Translations under genes and position numbers: made by a program
Notes under the pieces: model-generated
Told to the model about the DNA's origin: nothing
Seen by the model: only the letters and a program-made list of their open reading frames with translations
Database searches by the model: none
Part shown: positions 26,808-35,965 of the stretch, one piece after another
Numbering within the stretch: position 1 is the first letter of the stretch
Layout: each line of letters opens with the position of its first letter
Assembly (NCBI RefSeq): GCF_009498035.1
Contig: NZ_CP034550.1
Span: 2,790,001 to 2,854,000 of the forward strand
Length of the DNA stretch: 64,000 nt
Reading direction: 5' to 3'
Origin: Saccharothrix syringae
GTDB taxonomy: Bacteria > Actinomycetota > Actinomycetes > Mycobacteriales > Pseudonocardiaceae

Positions 26808-29800
26808 GTGCCGAGTACGAAACTCTTGCGCCGCAACGGGATCGTGGCGGCGGTGGCGTTATTGGCGGTGAGCGGCGCGGTGCCCGCGTCGGCGGTGCCC
26901 GAGGCCGCCGCGGGGGCGGTCCCCGCCGGACCCGCCGCCGGTTCGACCACCGTCACGCTGATCACCGGCGACCGGGTCGTGGTCAGCGGCGGGGAAGTCG
27001 TGTCGATCACCCCCGGTCCCGACCGCGCGGGCGTGTTCTTCCACCGCTTCCGGGACGCCGGCCGCGAGCACGTCGTCCCCTCCGACGCCCTGCCCGCGAT
27101 GGACTCCGGCAGGCTCGACCGCCGCCTGTTCGACGTCACCGGCCTGGTCGAGGCCGGCTACGACGACGCGCACCGCGACACCGTGCCGCTGCTGGTCACC
27201 GGCGGCGGGGGCGGGGAGCTGCGCGCCGCCCGCGCCCTGCCCGCCCTCGGCACCGTCGCCGGGCAGGTGGCCAAACCCGAGGCCGCCGCGACGTTCCGCG
27301 CGCTGCTGGCCGACCCCGGCGTGGAGAAGGTCTGGCTGGACGGGGTGCGGCAGCTGAGCCTGGACCGCAGCACCGCGCAGATCGGCGCGCCCGCCGCCTG
27401 GCAGGCCGGCCTGACCGGCGAGGGCGTCGTGGTGGCCGTGCTGGACACCGGCGTCGACGGCGAGCACCCCGACCTGGCCGGGCGGGAGCTGGCCGAGGCC
27501 AACTTCACCGAGGCGCCGGACAACACCGACACCGTCGGCCACGGCACCCACGTCGCCGCGACCATCGCGAGCAACGGCGCGAAGTACCGGGGCGTGGCAC
27601 CGGGCGCGCGGCTGCTGGACGGCAAGGTCTGCGCCACCAGCAGCTGCGCCGAGTCTTCGGTCCTGGCGGGCATGCAGTGGGCCGTCGACCAGGGCGCCGA
27701 CATCGTCAACCTCAGCCTGGGCGGCACCGACACCCCCGCGATCGACCCCCTGGAGCAGGCCGTCGACGAGCTGTCGGCCAAGACCGGGACGCTGTTCGTG
27801 GTCGCCGCGGGCAACTCCGGCCGGCCCGGCACGATCGGCTCGCCCGGCAGCGCCGACGCCGCGCTGACCGTGGGCGCGGTGGACCGCCGGGACGGCCTGG
27901 CGCCGTTCTCCAGCCGCGGGCCCCGCGCCGGCGACGGCGGGATCAAGCCCGACGTGACCGCGCCCGGCGTGGACATCGTGGCCGCCAAGGCCGCGAAGGG
28001 CACCCTCGGCGACCCGGTCGACGACGGCCACGTGGCCATGTCCGGCACCTCGATGGCCACCCCGCACGTCGCCGGCGCGGCCGCGCTGCTGGCCCAGCGG
28101 CACCCGGACTGGACCGGCGCGCGGCTCAAGGCCCTGCTGACCTCCTCGGCCCGCCCCAACCCCGAGCTGGACCCGTACGAGCAGGGCATGGGCCGGATCG
28201 ACGTGGCCGCCGCGCTCGCGCAGACCGCCACGGTCGAACCCGCGAGCCTGGCGTTCGGCACCCAGCGGTGGCCGCACGACGACGACACCCCCGTCACCCG
28301 CGAGCTGGTCTACCGCAACACCGGCACCGCGCCGCTGGTGCTGCGCGTCACCACCGAGGCCACCGGGCCGGACGGCGAGCCCGCCCCGGCGGGCCTGCTC
28401 ACCGCCTCGCCCGCCGAGGTCACCGTGCCCGCTGGCGGGCAGGCGGCGGTGCGCGTCACCGCCAACACCCGCGTCGGCCGGGACGGCGACTACGCGGGCT
28501 CGGTGGTCGCCTCCGCCGGCCCGACGGCGCTGCGCACGCCGGTGACCGCGGGCCGCGAGGTCGAGAGCTACGACGTCACCTTCGCGCACCTCGACGGCGA
28601 CGGGCAGCCCGTCGAGTACGGCACCCGCCTGTTCGACCTCGCCACCGGCCGGGAGCGGTCCGTGCCCAGCGGCGTCACCCGGCTGCCCGCGGGCGAGTAC
28701 TTCGCGGCCGCGACCATCGGCGTCGGCAACGGCATCGCCCCGCTCTACCAACCGGTCTTCGAGGTCGACGCGGACGCGGTGGTCACCATGGACGCCAGGC
28801 TGGCCAAGCCGGTCCGGGTCACCGCGCCCGACCCGAACGCCCTGGCCATGCTCGCCGAGGTCACCGGGCGGCGCGTCCACGGGGGCGTCACCACCGGCTG
28901 GGGCGTCGGGGTGATCTTCGGCGGCTTCGACGACGTCCCGATGTCCGTCGGGCACCTCGGCCCGGAGCTGCCGCCCGACCGGTTCGCCACCAAGGTGTCC
29001 GCGGAGTTCGCCACCGAACCGGTCACCGACCCGCGGGTGCGCTACCGGTTCGCCTGGGGCTCGACCGGCCGGGCGCACACCGGCCTGGAACGCGCGCCGG
29101 CGAAGTCCGAGCTGGCCGAGGTCCGCACCACCACCGGCCCGCTCCCGGCGGGGAGGGTGATGGCGCTGGGCGGCGAGTCCGAGGCGGCGGGCATCGACGG
29201 GCTGGTCTGGTCGCAGACCGCCGGGGCGTCCGGCGCGTTCGTCGACTACGTCAACACCGAGGACGTCCGGTGGACCTGGCACGCCTCGCAGATCCGGTCG
29301 GAGCCCCTCGGGTTCGAGGCGGAGCTGGCGAGCGCGGCGCGCACCTACCGCCCGGGGCGCGTGTACCGGGAGAGCTTCAACCACCCGGTCTTCGGCCCGG
29401 CCCTGCGCGGTCCGGGTGCGCTGAGCCGGGTGGGCGACCGGATCAACGTCGACCTGGACCTGTTCGGCGACGGCGCGGGCAACGCGGGCGCGTCGCGCAC
29501 CACGTCGGCGCGCACGGCCCTGTTCCGCGGCGGTCGCCTGGTCGGGGAGACCGCGGACCCGGGCGCCGGCACGTTCGACGTGCCCGCGACCGCGGGTGCC
29601 TACCGGCTGGAGGTCGGGGCGACCCGGGACGTGTCCGACTTCGGCACCGGGGTGAGCGGCAGCTGGACGTTCCGCTCGGCCGCCGGCGACCGGACCCTGC
29701 CGCTGACCGTGGTCCGGTTCGCGCCCCGGCTGGACGCCACCGGCTCGGCGTCCGCGGGCCGGCTGCTGCCCGTGCCGCTGGTGCCGGGGCAGCAGGTGGG

Positions 29801-29999
29801 GGCGGCCTTGCGGGGCGTGCGGGTGGAGGCGTCCTTCGACGACGGCAGGACCTGGACCCGCGTCCCGGTCGCCGGCCGCACCGCGCTGGTGCGCAACCCC
29901 GGCACGCCGGGTGCGTTCGCCTCGCTGCGGGTGGAGGGCGCGGACGTGCGCGGCAACACGTTCCGGCAGACCGTGGTCCACGCCTACCGGATCAGGTGA
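26808..29999 (+). CDS. Secreted S8 subtilisin-like serine peptidase
   Basis: The 1063-residue protease has a signal peptide (basic start then AAVALLAVSGAVPASA) and a propeptide to about residue 190. The S8 catalytic domain carries D213 in AVLDTGVDG, H245 in GHGTHVA and S415 in SGTSMATPH. About 580 residues of C-terminal beta-rich domains follow, without a clear anchor. It is exported and probably degrades extracellular protein. GTG at 26808 is chosen because GGGAGGT lies 5 nt before it and the signal peptide starts there. The frame is open further upstream but without a plausible leader. The gene stands alone and ends in a strong hairpin. Confidence 0.94.
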   Translation: MPSTKLLRRNGIVAAVALLAVSGAVPASAVPEAAAGAVPAGPAAGSTTVTLITGDRVVVSGGEVVSITPGPDRAGVFFHRFRDAGREHVVPSDALPAMDSGRLDRRLFDVTGLVEAGYDDAHRDTVPLLVTGGGGGELRAARALPALGTVAGQVAKPEAAATFRALLADPGVEKVWLDGVRQLSLDRSTAQIGAPAAWQAGLTGEGVVVAVLDTGVDGEHPDLAGRELAEANFTEAPDNTDTVGHGTHVAATIASNGAKYRGVAPGARLLDGKVCATSSCAESSVLAGMQWAVDQGADIVNLSLGGTDTPAIDPLEQAVDELSAKTGTLFVVAAGNSGRPGTIGSPGSADAALTVGAVDRRDGLAPFSSRGPRAGDGGIKPDVTAPGVDIVAAKAAKGTLGDPVDDGHVAMSGTSMATPHVAGAAALLAQRHPDWTGARLKALLTSSARPNPELDPYEQGMGRIDVAAALAQTATVEPASLAFGTQRWPHDDDTPVTRELVYRNTGTAPLVLRVTTEATGPDGEPAPAGLLTASPAEVTVPAGGQAAVRVTANTRVGRDGDYAGSVVASAGPTALRTPVTAGREVESYDVTFAHLDGDGQPVEYGTRLFDLATGRERSVPSGVTRLPAGEYFAAATIGVGNGIAPLYQPVFEVDADAVVTMDARLAKPVRVTAPDPNALAMLAEVTGRRVHGGVTTGWGVGVIFGGFDDVPMSVGHLGPELPPDRFATKVSAEFATEPVTDPRVRYRFAWGSTGRAHTGLERAPAKSELAEVRTTTGPLPAGRVMALGGESEAAGIDGLVWSQTAGASGAFVDYVNTEDVRWTWHASQIRSEPLGFEAELASAARTYRPGRVYRESFNHPVFGPALRGPGALSRVGDRINVDLDLFGDGAGNAGASRTTSARTALFRGGRLVGETADPGAGTFDVPATAGAYRLEVGATRDVSDFGTGVSGSWTFRSAAGDRTLPLTVVRFAPRLDATGSASAGRLLPVPLVPGQQVGAALRGVRVEASFDDGRTWTRVPVAGRTALVRNPGTPGAFASLRVEGADVRGNTFRQTVVHAYRIR

Positions 30000-30004
30000 G
30001 CCGA

Positions 30005-30038
30005 GGTCGCCGCCCGCTCACGGCAGCGGGCGGCGACC
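30005..30038. terminator. Bidirectional hairpin terminator
   Basis: A perfect 14-bp stem (30005-30018 with 30025-30038) with a 6-nt loop lies between the convergent peptidase and DUF2203 genes and covers the last codons of the latter. No T-run is evident, as is usual for actinobacterial terminators. Confidence 0.7.
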
Positions 30039-30380
30039 GGCGAACCCGAGGTCCGCGCGGTGGTACCAGGTCAGGCCCTCGTCGCCTTCGAGCCAGCACA
30101 GCAGCACGGGGACGCCGTCCAGCTCGGCGGGGAAGTCGACCAGGAGGGGCGCGAAGCCCTTCAGCTCGGCGCCGGTGGCCTGGACCGAGGACATCAGGTC
30201 GTCCAGCCGCGCCTGGGCGGCCTTGAACTCGGGGAGGCCGCCGAGGTCGGTGGGCGGGCCGCCGTCCTGGAGGGACGCGGCCAGCTCGGCGGCGTCGGCC
30301 CGGAGCACGACGATCTCGGCCAGCACCGGCCGCAGCCTCGCCAGCTCGTCCCGCGCCTCCGGCACGCTGAACAGGCTCAC
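30018..30380 (-). CDS. DUF2203 family protein
   Basis: The 120-residue protein matches DUF2203. It has the N-terminal FSVPEARDELARLRPVLAEI helix, a central helix pair, and the conserved GFAPLLVDFPAELDGVPVLLCWLEGDEGLTWYH core with the WLEGE-like and WYH residues. It is cytosolic and its function is unknown. The start is GTG at 30380 with a poor ribosome site. The gene ends within the hairpin shared with the convergent peptidase. Confidence 0.88.
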   Translation of the reverse strand: MSLFSVPEARDELARLRPVLAEIVVLRADAAELAASLQDGGPPTDLGGLPEFKAAQARLDDLMSSVQATGAELKGFAPLLVDFPAELDGVPVLLCWLEGDEGLTWYHRADLGFAGRRPLP

Positions 30381-30601
30381 CCGGTCAGCCTACTGCGGGC
30401 GGGACCCCCGCCTGCTTCACCGCCGCGCCCTGCCGCGTCGCCTTCCCCGGTGCCCCACCCCGGCCACCCACCTCCAAGCCCCCCACCAGCGGGTAAGCTG
30501 TTCCCGGCCGGCCGCCGCCGGTCTCCCGAGCCGGGGTCGGCGCCGACCCGAGCACCACCAGAGCGCGCGCCGAGGCGTGCCCGAGCACGACAGGTCCCCC
30601 C

Positions 30602-32077
30602 TTGCCCCGTGTATCACCCACCGCGCTGGCGCGCGGCCTCAAGCTCTCCCCGAAGACCCTGCGCACCGAAGTGCTCGCCGGCCTGGTGGTGGCCCTCGCG
30701 CTGATCCCCGAGTCCATCTCGTTCTCGGTCATCGTGGGGGTCGACCCGGCGGTCGGCCTGTTCGCCTCGGTCACCATGGCGGTGGTGATCTCGGTCGTCG
30801 GCGGCCGCCCGGCGATGATCTCCGCGGCGACCGGCGCCGTGGCCCTGGTCATCGCCCCGGTCCACCGCGAGTACGGCATGGACCACCTGCTCGCCACCGT
30901 CGTCCTGGCCGGCGTCTTCCAGGTCCTGCTCGGCGGGCTGGGCGTGGCGCGGCTGATGCGGTTCGTCCCGCGCTCGGTGATGGTGGGCTTCGTCAACTCC
31001 CTGGCCATCCTGGTCTTCCTGGCCCAGGTGCCCGAGGTGCGCGACGTGCCGTGGGCGGTCTACCCGCTGCTGCTGGGCGGCCTCGTGCTGATGGTGCTCC
31101 TCCCGCGCCTGAGCACCGTCGTCCCGGCCCCGCTGGTCTCGATCGCCGTGCTGACCGCCGTCACCGTGGGCGCCGGGATCGCCGTGCCCACCGTGGGCGA
31201 CCGGGGCGAGCTGCCGTCGTCGCTGCCGGTGCCCGGGGTGCCGGACGTGCCGCTCACGGCGGCCACGCTGGGCACCATCGCGCCCTACGCGCTGGCCATG
31301 GCGCTGGTCGGGCTGGTCGAGTCGCTGATGACCGCCAAGCTGGTCGACGACATCACCGACACCCGCTCGAACAAGACCCGCGAGTCGATCGGGCAGGGCG
31401 TGGCCAACGTCGTCACGGGCTTGTTCGGCGGCATGGGCGGCTGCGCGATGATCGGCCAGACCATGGTCAACGTGAAGGTCTCCGGCGCCCGCACCCGGCT
31501 GTCGACGTTCCTGGCCGGCGCGTTCCTGATGGTGCTGTGCGTGGTGTTCGGCCCGGTCGTGTCCGACATCCCGATGGCCGCCCTGGTGGCGGTGATGGTG
31601 ATGGTGTCCGTCGGCACCTTCGACTGGCGCTCGGTCGCGCCCTCGACGCTGCGGCGGATGCCCGCCGGCGAGACGGCCGTGATGGTCGTCACCGTGGTCT
31701 GCGTGGTGGCCACGCACAACCTCGCGATCGGCGTGGTGGTCGGCACGCTCGCGGCCACGGCGGTCTTCGCGCGGCGGGTCGCCCGCCGCGCGGGCGTCAC
31801 CGCGGTCACCGAGCCCGACGGCGGCACCGTCGTCTACTCGGTGACCGGCGACCTGTTCTTCGCCTCCGCCGACGACCTGGTCGCCCGCTTCGACTACGCG
31901 GGCGACCCGGACCGGGTCGTGGTCGACCTGTCCGGGGCCCGCGTCTGGGACGCCTCGTCGGTGGCCGCGCTGGACGCGGTCGAGCAGCGGTACCGCCGCC
32001 GGGGCAAGACCGTGGAGATCACCGGTTTCGACGAGTCGAGCGCGGCCGTCCACCGCGCCCTCAGCGAGAGCCGCTGA
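30602..32077 (+). CDS. SulP family anion transporter with STAS domain
   Basis: The 491-residue membrane protein is a SulP/SLC26-type transporter with ten or more hydrophobic segments. ALALIPESISFSVIVGVDP is the family start. The short C-terminal STAS domain (about residues 405-480) contains VVDLSGARVWDASSVAALD. The conserved GLVESLMTAKLVDDITDTRSNKTRESIGQG loop is present. Substrate may be sulfate, bicarbonate or another anion and cannot be told from sequence. The start is taken as TTG at 30602. No better start exists before the first helix and the ribosome site is weak. Confidence 0.9.
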   Translation: MPRVSPTALARGLKLSPKTLRTEVLAGLVVALALIPESISFSVIVGVDPAVGLFASVTMAVVISVVGGRPAMISAATGAVALVIAPVHREYGMDHLLATVVLAGVFQVLLGGLGVARLMRFVPRSVMVGFVNSLAILVFLAQVPEVRDVPWAVYPLLLGGLVLMVLLPRLSTVVPAPLVSIAVLTAVTVGAGIAVPTVGDRGELPSSLPVPGVPDVPLTAATLGTIAPYALAMALVGLVESLMTAKLVDDITDTRSNKTRESIGQGVANVVTGLFGGMGGCAMIGQTMVNVKVSGARTRLSTFLAGAFLMVLCVVFGPVVSDIPMAALVAVMVMVSVGTFDWRSVAPSTLRRMPAGETAVMVVTVVCVVATHNLAIGVVVGTLAATAVFARRVARRAGVTAVTEPDGGTVVYSVTGDLFFASADDLVARFDYAGDPDRVVVDLSGARVWDASSVAALDAVEQRYRRRGKTVEITGFDESSAAVHRALSESR

Positions 32078-32133
32078 CGTCCCCGCCGCGGGTGTGAGAT
32101 GGTGCCGTGGAAGGCCGAACGAGGGGGAATCCG

Positions 32134-32910
32134 GTGGTCGAGGGTGGCCGGGTGGCCGGGCTGTACGTCTACCCGATCAAGGGGCTGAGCGCGCAGCCGC
32201 TGACGAGCGTGCCGCTGCGGCGGGGCGAGGGCGTGCCGCACGACCGCGCCCTGGCGCTGGCCCGCCCCGGCGGCGCCTACCACCCCGGCCTGCGCCGGGG
32301 CCTGCCCAAGACCGAGTTCTACGCCCTGGTCGCCGAGCACCACCTGGCCGGTCTGCGCACCCACCTGGACGTGGGCACCGGCGTGTTCACCGCCGAGGTG
32401 GTCGGCCACGAGGTGCTGTCGGTGCGGTTGCCCGACGAGCAGGACGAGCTGCTGCGGTTCTTCGCCCGCGTGCTCGACCTGCCCGACGGCGTCCTGCCGG
32501 TGCCCGCCCGCGAGGAGGGCAGGCGCTTCACCGACACCGCGCGCGTCGGCGACCGGCAGATGAACTGGATCTCGCTGCTCAACCTCGCCTCGGTGCGCGA
32601 CCTGGCCGAGCGCGCCGGCGTCGACGGGCTCGACCCGCGCCGGTTCCGGGCCAACGTGCTGCTCGACGGCCTGCCGCCGTGGGCGGAGGAGGGGCTGGTG
32701 GACCGGGAGTTCACCCTGGGCGGGGTGCGCCTGCGCGGCACCAGCCGGACCTGGCGGTGCGCCGCCACCGAGGTGGACCCGGACACCGGGCGCCGCGACC
32801 TGCCGGTGGTGCGGATGCTCAACCGGGCCTACGGGCACGAGGTCATGGGCTGCTACGCCGAGGTGCTGTCCGACGGCGTGCTGGAGGTCGGGGGTGAGCT
32901 GGTTGCCTGA
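32134..32910 (+). CDS. MOSC domain molybdenum-cofactor protein
   Basis: The 258-residue protein has an N-terminal MOSC_N beta-barrel (VAGLYVYPIKGLSAQPL) and a C-terminal MOSC domain. A conserved cysteine lies in SRTWRCAATEVDPDTG, the likely Moco ligand. Proteins of the YcbX/mARC type reduce N-hydroxylated compounds using electrons from a partner flavin/iron-sulfur reductase. The next gene, overlapping by 17 nt, encodes exactly such a reductase, so the two should form one system. GTG at 32134 is preferred because GAGGGGGAATCC precedes it. A GTG at 32107 is in frame but lacks a site. Confidence 0.9.
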   Translation: MVEGGRVAGLYVYPIKGLSAQPLTSVPLRRGEGVPHDRALALARPGGAYHPGLRRGLPKTEFYALVAEHHLAGLRTHLDVGTGVFTAEVVGHEVLSVRLPDEQDELLRFFARVLDLPDGVLPVPAREEGRRFTDTARVGDRQMNWISLLNLASVRDLAERAGVDGLDPRRFRANVLLDGLPPWAEEGLVDREFTLGGVRLRGTSRTWRCAATEVDPDTGRRDLPVVRMLNRAYGHEVMGCYAEVLSDGVLEVGGELVA

Positions 32911-33829
32911 GCTGCGCCTGGTGGTCGCCGACCGGACCGACCTCACGCCGACCGTCCGCCGGTTCGCGCTGCGCCGCCCCGACGGCGGCCCGCTGCCCGG
33001 CTACGAGCCCGGCGCCCACGTCACCCTGACCACCCCGGCCGGGCACCGGCGCAGCTACAGCCTGGTCGAGCCGGGCGGTGAGGCGCCGGGGGAGTACGTG
33101 GTGTGCGTGCGGCGCGACCCCGCCGGCCGCGGCGGTTCGGCGAGCATGCACGACGACGTCGTGGTCGGCACCGGGCTGACCGCCACCGGGCCGCGCAACC
33201 GCTTCCCGCTGCTGCCCGCCAAGCGCTACCTGTTCATCGCGGGCGGCATCGGGATCACCCCGATCCGGTCCATGGCGACCCGGCTGCGCGCCGAGGGCTG
33301 CGCCGACCTCCGGCTGCTCTACCTGACCAGGACGGCGGAGGACGCGCCGTTCCTCGACGAGTTCCCCGACGCCACCGCGCACCACAGCGCCGGCCGCGGC
33401 CGGCTGGACCTGTGGCCGCACCTGGCGACCCCGGACGACGACACCCGCGTCTACTGCTGCGGCCCGCTGCCGCTGATCCGCTCCGTGCGGGCGCTGACCG
33501 CGCACTGGCGGCCCAGCCGCGTCCACGTCGAGGAGTTCACCGCCCCCGACGGGTACGCCGCGCCGTTCACCGCGGTGTGGGCGCCGACCGGGCGGCGCGT
33601 CGACGTGCCCGCGAACCGGTCGCTGCTGTCCGCCCTGCGCGGCGCCGGCGTGGCCGTGGACTCCTCGTGCGAGGCGGGCACGTGCGGCACCTGCCGGCTG
33701 GCCGTGCTCGACGGCGGGGTCGAGCACCGGGACGCCGCGCTGACCGACGAGGAGCGGCGCGCGTCGCTGCTCTCGTGCGTGTCCCGGGCCGCGGCGGAGG
33801 AGATCACCGTGGGACCGGTGACGGGGTGA
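32894..33829 (+). CDS. Phthalate-dioxygenase-reductase-type oxidoreductase
   Basis: The 311-residue protein has the domain order flavin-binding (RRSYSLVEPG with the RxYS motif), NAD-binding (FIAGGIGITPIRSM and YCCGPLPLIRSV), and C-terminal plant-type [2Fe-2S] ferredoxin. The iron ligands are C-x4-C-x2-C in SSCEAGTCGTC plus a later cysteine in LLSCVSRA. It passes electrons from NAD(P)H to a partner, here most likely the overlapping MOSC protein. Its GTG start at 32894 lies within the MOSC gene. It ends in a GTGA overlap with the acetamidase gene. Confidence 0.92.
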   Translation: MSWLPELRLVVADRTDLTPTVRRFALRRPDGGPLPGYEPGAHVTLTTPAGHRRSYSLVEPGGEAPGEYVVCVRRDPAGRGGSASMHDDVVVGTGLTATGPRNRFPLLPAKRYLFIAGGIGITPIRSMATRLRAEGCADLRLLYLTRTAEDAPFLDEFPDATAHHSAGRGRLDLWPHLATPDDDTRVYCCGPLPLIRSVRALTAHWRPSRVHVEEFTAPDGYAAPFTAVWAPTGRRVDVPANRSLLSALRGAGVAVDSSCEAGTCGTCRLAVLDGGVEHRDAALTDEERRASLLSCVSRAAAEEITVGPVTG

Positions 33830-34743
33830 GGGAGCACCGCCTGGAGCCGGGGCCGGGCACCGCGGTCGACGTGTTCGACCGCGACGCGCCCGCCGCGCTC
33901 ACCGTCGACCCCGGTGACGTGGTGGTGGTGCGGTCGCTGGACGCCGCGGGCTTCCTGGAGCGGCCGCGCGACCCGGCCGACCTGCCGCCCAGGATGTTCG
34001 CGCGGCGGCGCGGCCACTGCCTGACCGGCCCGGTCGACGTGCGCGGCGCCGAACCCGGCACGGTCCTGGCCGTGCACCTGGAGTCCCTGACGCCGGGCGC
34101 CTGGGGCTGGACGGCCACCGCCGTGGCCGAGACCCGGCTGACCCGCAGGCTGGGCGTGGCGGGCGGCCCGTCGGCGTGGCTGCTGTGGGACATCGGTGAG
34201 GGGACCGCCACCAACGACCTCGGCCACACCGTGCGCACCGCGCCGTTCCTGGGCGTGCTGGGGCTGCCGCCGGCGGAGCCGGGCGAGCACCGCACCGCGC
34301 CGCCGCGCACGGCGGGCGGCGGCAACATCGACTGCCGCGAGCTGGTGGCCGGGTCGACGCTGTACCTGCCGGTCACCGTGCCCGGCGGGCACCTGCTGCT
34401 CGGCGACGGGCACGCCGCCCAGGGCGACGGCGAGGTGTGCGGCACCGCCATCGAGTGCCCGATGACGACGCGGGTCCGGCTGGACGTGCGCGCCGACGCG
34501 CCCGTGCCCGGCGTGCACGCCGAGACGCCCGCGGGCCGGATCACCTTCGGGTTCCACGAGGACCTGGACGAGGCGATGGGCGACGCGCTGGACGCGATGA
34601 TCACCTGGGTGGAGGCCCTGCACGGCCTCGACCGGCCCACCGCGCTGGCGCTGGCGAGCCCCGTGGTCCACCTGCGGGTGACGCAGGTGGTCAACGGCAC
34701 GTGGGGCGTGCACGCGGTCCTGCCGCACGACGCCTTCGTCTGA
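33826..34743 (+). CDS. Acetamidase/formamidase family protein
   Basis: The 305-residue protein belongs to the FmdA/AmdA family, which hydrolyses short amides to ammonia and acid. GGNIDCREL, LYLPVTVPGGHLLLGDGHAAQGDGEVCGTAIE and the TRVRLDVR strand are the family core with the metal-binding histidines and acids. GTG at 33826 overlaps the reductase stop by 4 nt, so MOSC, reductase and amidase form a coupled operon. This suggests a pathway for N-containing (N-hydroxylated or amide) compounds, which is inference. The long upstream extension of the frame is a shadow. Confidence 0.9.
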   Translation: MREHRLEPGPGTAVDVFDRDAPAALTVDPGDVVVVRSLDAAGFLERPRDPADLPPRMFARRRGHCLTGPVDVRGAEPGTVLAVHLESLTPGAWGWTATAVAETRLTRRLGVAGGPSAWLLWDIGEGTATNDLGHTVRTAPFLGVLGLPPAEPGEHRTAPPRTAGGGNIDCRELVAGSTLYLPVTVPGGHLLLGDGHAAQGDGEVCGTAIECPMTTRVRLDVRADAPVPGVHAETPAGRITFGFHEDLDEAMGDALDAMITWVEALHGLDRPTALALASPVVHLRVTQVVNGTWGVHAVLPHDAFV

Positions 34744-34745
34744 CG

Positions 34746-34797
34746 CTTCGTCCGGTGCTTTCGTCCGGCGCCTTCGTCCGGTGCTTTCGTCCGGCGC
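34746..34797. repeat. Exact 26-bp tandem duplication (four 13-bp half units)
   Basis: Bases 34746-34771 are repeated exactly at 34772-34797. Each 26-mer is itself two 13-mers, CTTCGTCCGGTGC and TTTCGTCCGGCGC. The array fills the gap between the convergent acetamidase and O-methyltransferase genes, starting right after the amidase stop. No hairpin is evident. Confidence 0.85.
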
Positions 34798-34802
34798 CGG
34801 CG

Positions 34803-35942
34803 TCAGCCCTCGCGGCCGTGGACGGCCCACGCCGGCCCGCCCGGCTCCCGGTTCGCGCCTTTCCGGATGAACGCGATGTTGTGGTAGACGTGCAGCTCGG
34901 AGATCGAGTCGTCCGTGCCGCGCGGCGGGCGCGGCGACCCCGGGATGATCTCGCGGTGGTTCAGCCCGTCCACGAGGTCCTTGACCAGGCCGGTGGAGGT
35001 GGACCCGCCGGCGAGGTCCGCGCTGCTCCCGCCGAACCGGGGCCAGTAGGCCGTCTGCATGTCCTCGACGACGTACAGCCCGCCCCGGCGCAGGTGCGGG
35101 AACAGCACGTCGAACGAGGTCAGCACGTGCGCGTTGACGTGGCTGCCGTCGTCGACCACGACGTCGAACGGGCCGGCCGCGCGGGCGAACCGGTCGAGCG
35201 CCGCGGGATCGGACTGGTCCACCTCGGAGACCTCCAGCCGCTGCCCGGACAGCCACGGTTTGTGGTGGACGTCGATGCCGTGCACCACCCCCCTGGGGAA
35301 GTAGTGCTTCCACATCCTCAGCGAGGCGCCGCCGACGGCCGGGTCGTCGTACCCGCCCACGCCGATCTCCAGGACCGTCACCACCTCGTGGCGCAGCGGC
35401 GCGAAGTGGCGCTCGTAGTGGTCGGTGTAGAAGTGGATGCCCCACTTGTCGGCCCCGTACCTGGTGGCCAGCTCCGACAGCCGCGGCGGGGTGCGCCCGT
35501 CCACGGCGGCGACCAGCCGCTCCACCACGGTGAACCAGGCCGGCGGGTGCACGTAGGAGGACAGCTCGTCGGAGTCCCGCAGCCTGATCTCGCGCGTGTG
35601 CGCACCGGGCCCGCCGGCGGGCCCGAAGACCAGGCGGACGACCTCGGCCAGGTCCTGGACCACGGTGGCGTCCGGCGCCGTCCCGTCGTCCGGCCCGAAC
35701 GCCACCCCGTCGGCCGTCGCGGTGACCAGGCGGGCGGTGGTGGTCCCCCCGTGCCGCAGGGCGACGCGGACGACGACCCGGTCGGCCGCGCCCAGGAGCG
35801 GCCACGTCGCCCGGAACACCACCTCGTCGACCAGGACGTCGGCGGCCCGCTCCGCCCCGACGTCCCCGATGGCGGCCGCGACCTCGTCGGGCCCGGCCCC
35901 GGCGGCCGACACGAGCCGCCGCACGTCACGTGCTCCCGCCAC
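34803..35942 (-). CDS. MycE/TylE-like sugar O-methyltransferase
   Basis: The 379-residue protein resembles the two-domain macrolide-sugar 2''-O-methyltransferases (MycE, TylE). An auxiliary N-terminal domain of about 140 residues is followed by a class I SAM domain. LATRYGADKWGIHFYTDHYERHFAPL is the family signature. TVLEIGVGGYDD is motif I, and VDQSD with VVVDDGSHVN supplies the acidic residues that bind SAM and the metal. It would methylate a hydroxyl on a deoxysugar of a natural product. It is the last gene of the glycosyltransferase/type III PKS operon (23 nt after the preceding gene), which supplies the sugar-bearing context. ATG at 35942. Confidence 0.88.
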   Translation of the reverse strand: MAGARDVRRLVSAAGAGPDEVAAAIGDVGAERAADVLVDEVVFRATWPLLGAADRVVVRVALRHGGTTTARLVTATADGVAFGPDDGTAPDATVVQDLAEVVRLVFGPAGGPGAHTREIRLRDSDELSSYVHPPAWFTVVERLVAAVDGRTPPRLSELATRYGADKWGIHFYTDHYERHFAPLRHEVVTVLEIGVGGYDDPAVGGASLRMWKHYFPRGVVHGIDVHHKPWLSGQRLEVSEVDQSDPAALDRFARAAGPFDVVVDDGSHVNAHVLTSFDVLFPHLRRGGLYVVEDMQTAYWPRFGGSSADLAGGSTSTGLVKDLVDGLNHREIIPGSPRPPRGTDDSISELHVYHNIAFIRKGANREPGGPAWAVHGREG

Positions 35943-35965
35943 GTCCGTCCTCCCCGGTGCGGTGG

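Noticed and set aside
26859..29981. Open frame of about 1040 codons on the minus strand
   Set aside because: It lies exactly opposite the S8 peptidase gene, whose catalytic motifs are intact. The translation is Arg/His/Gly-rich without domains, a usual shadow in high-GC DNA.
30381..30601. Hidden small gene before the SulP gene
   Set aside because: No frame has a convincing start, ribosome site or codon bias. It is treated as a promoter gap with nothing specific visible.
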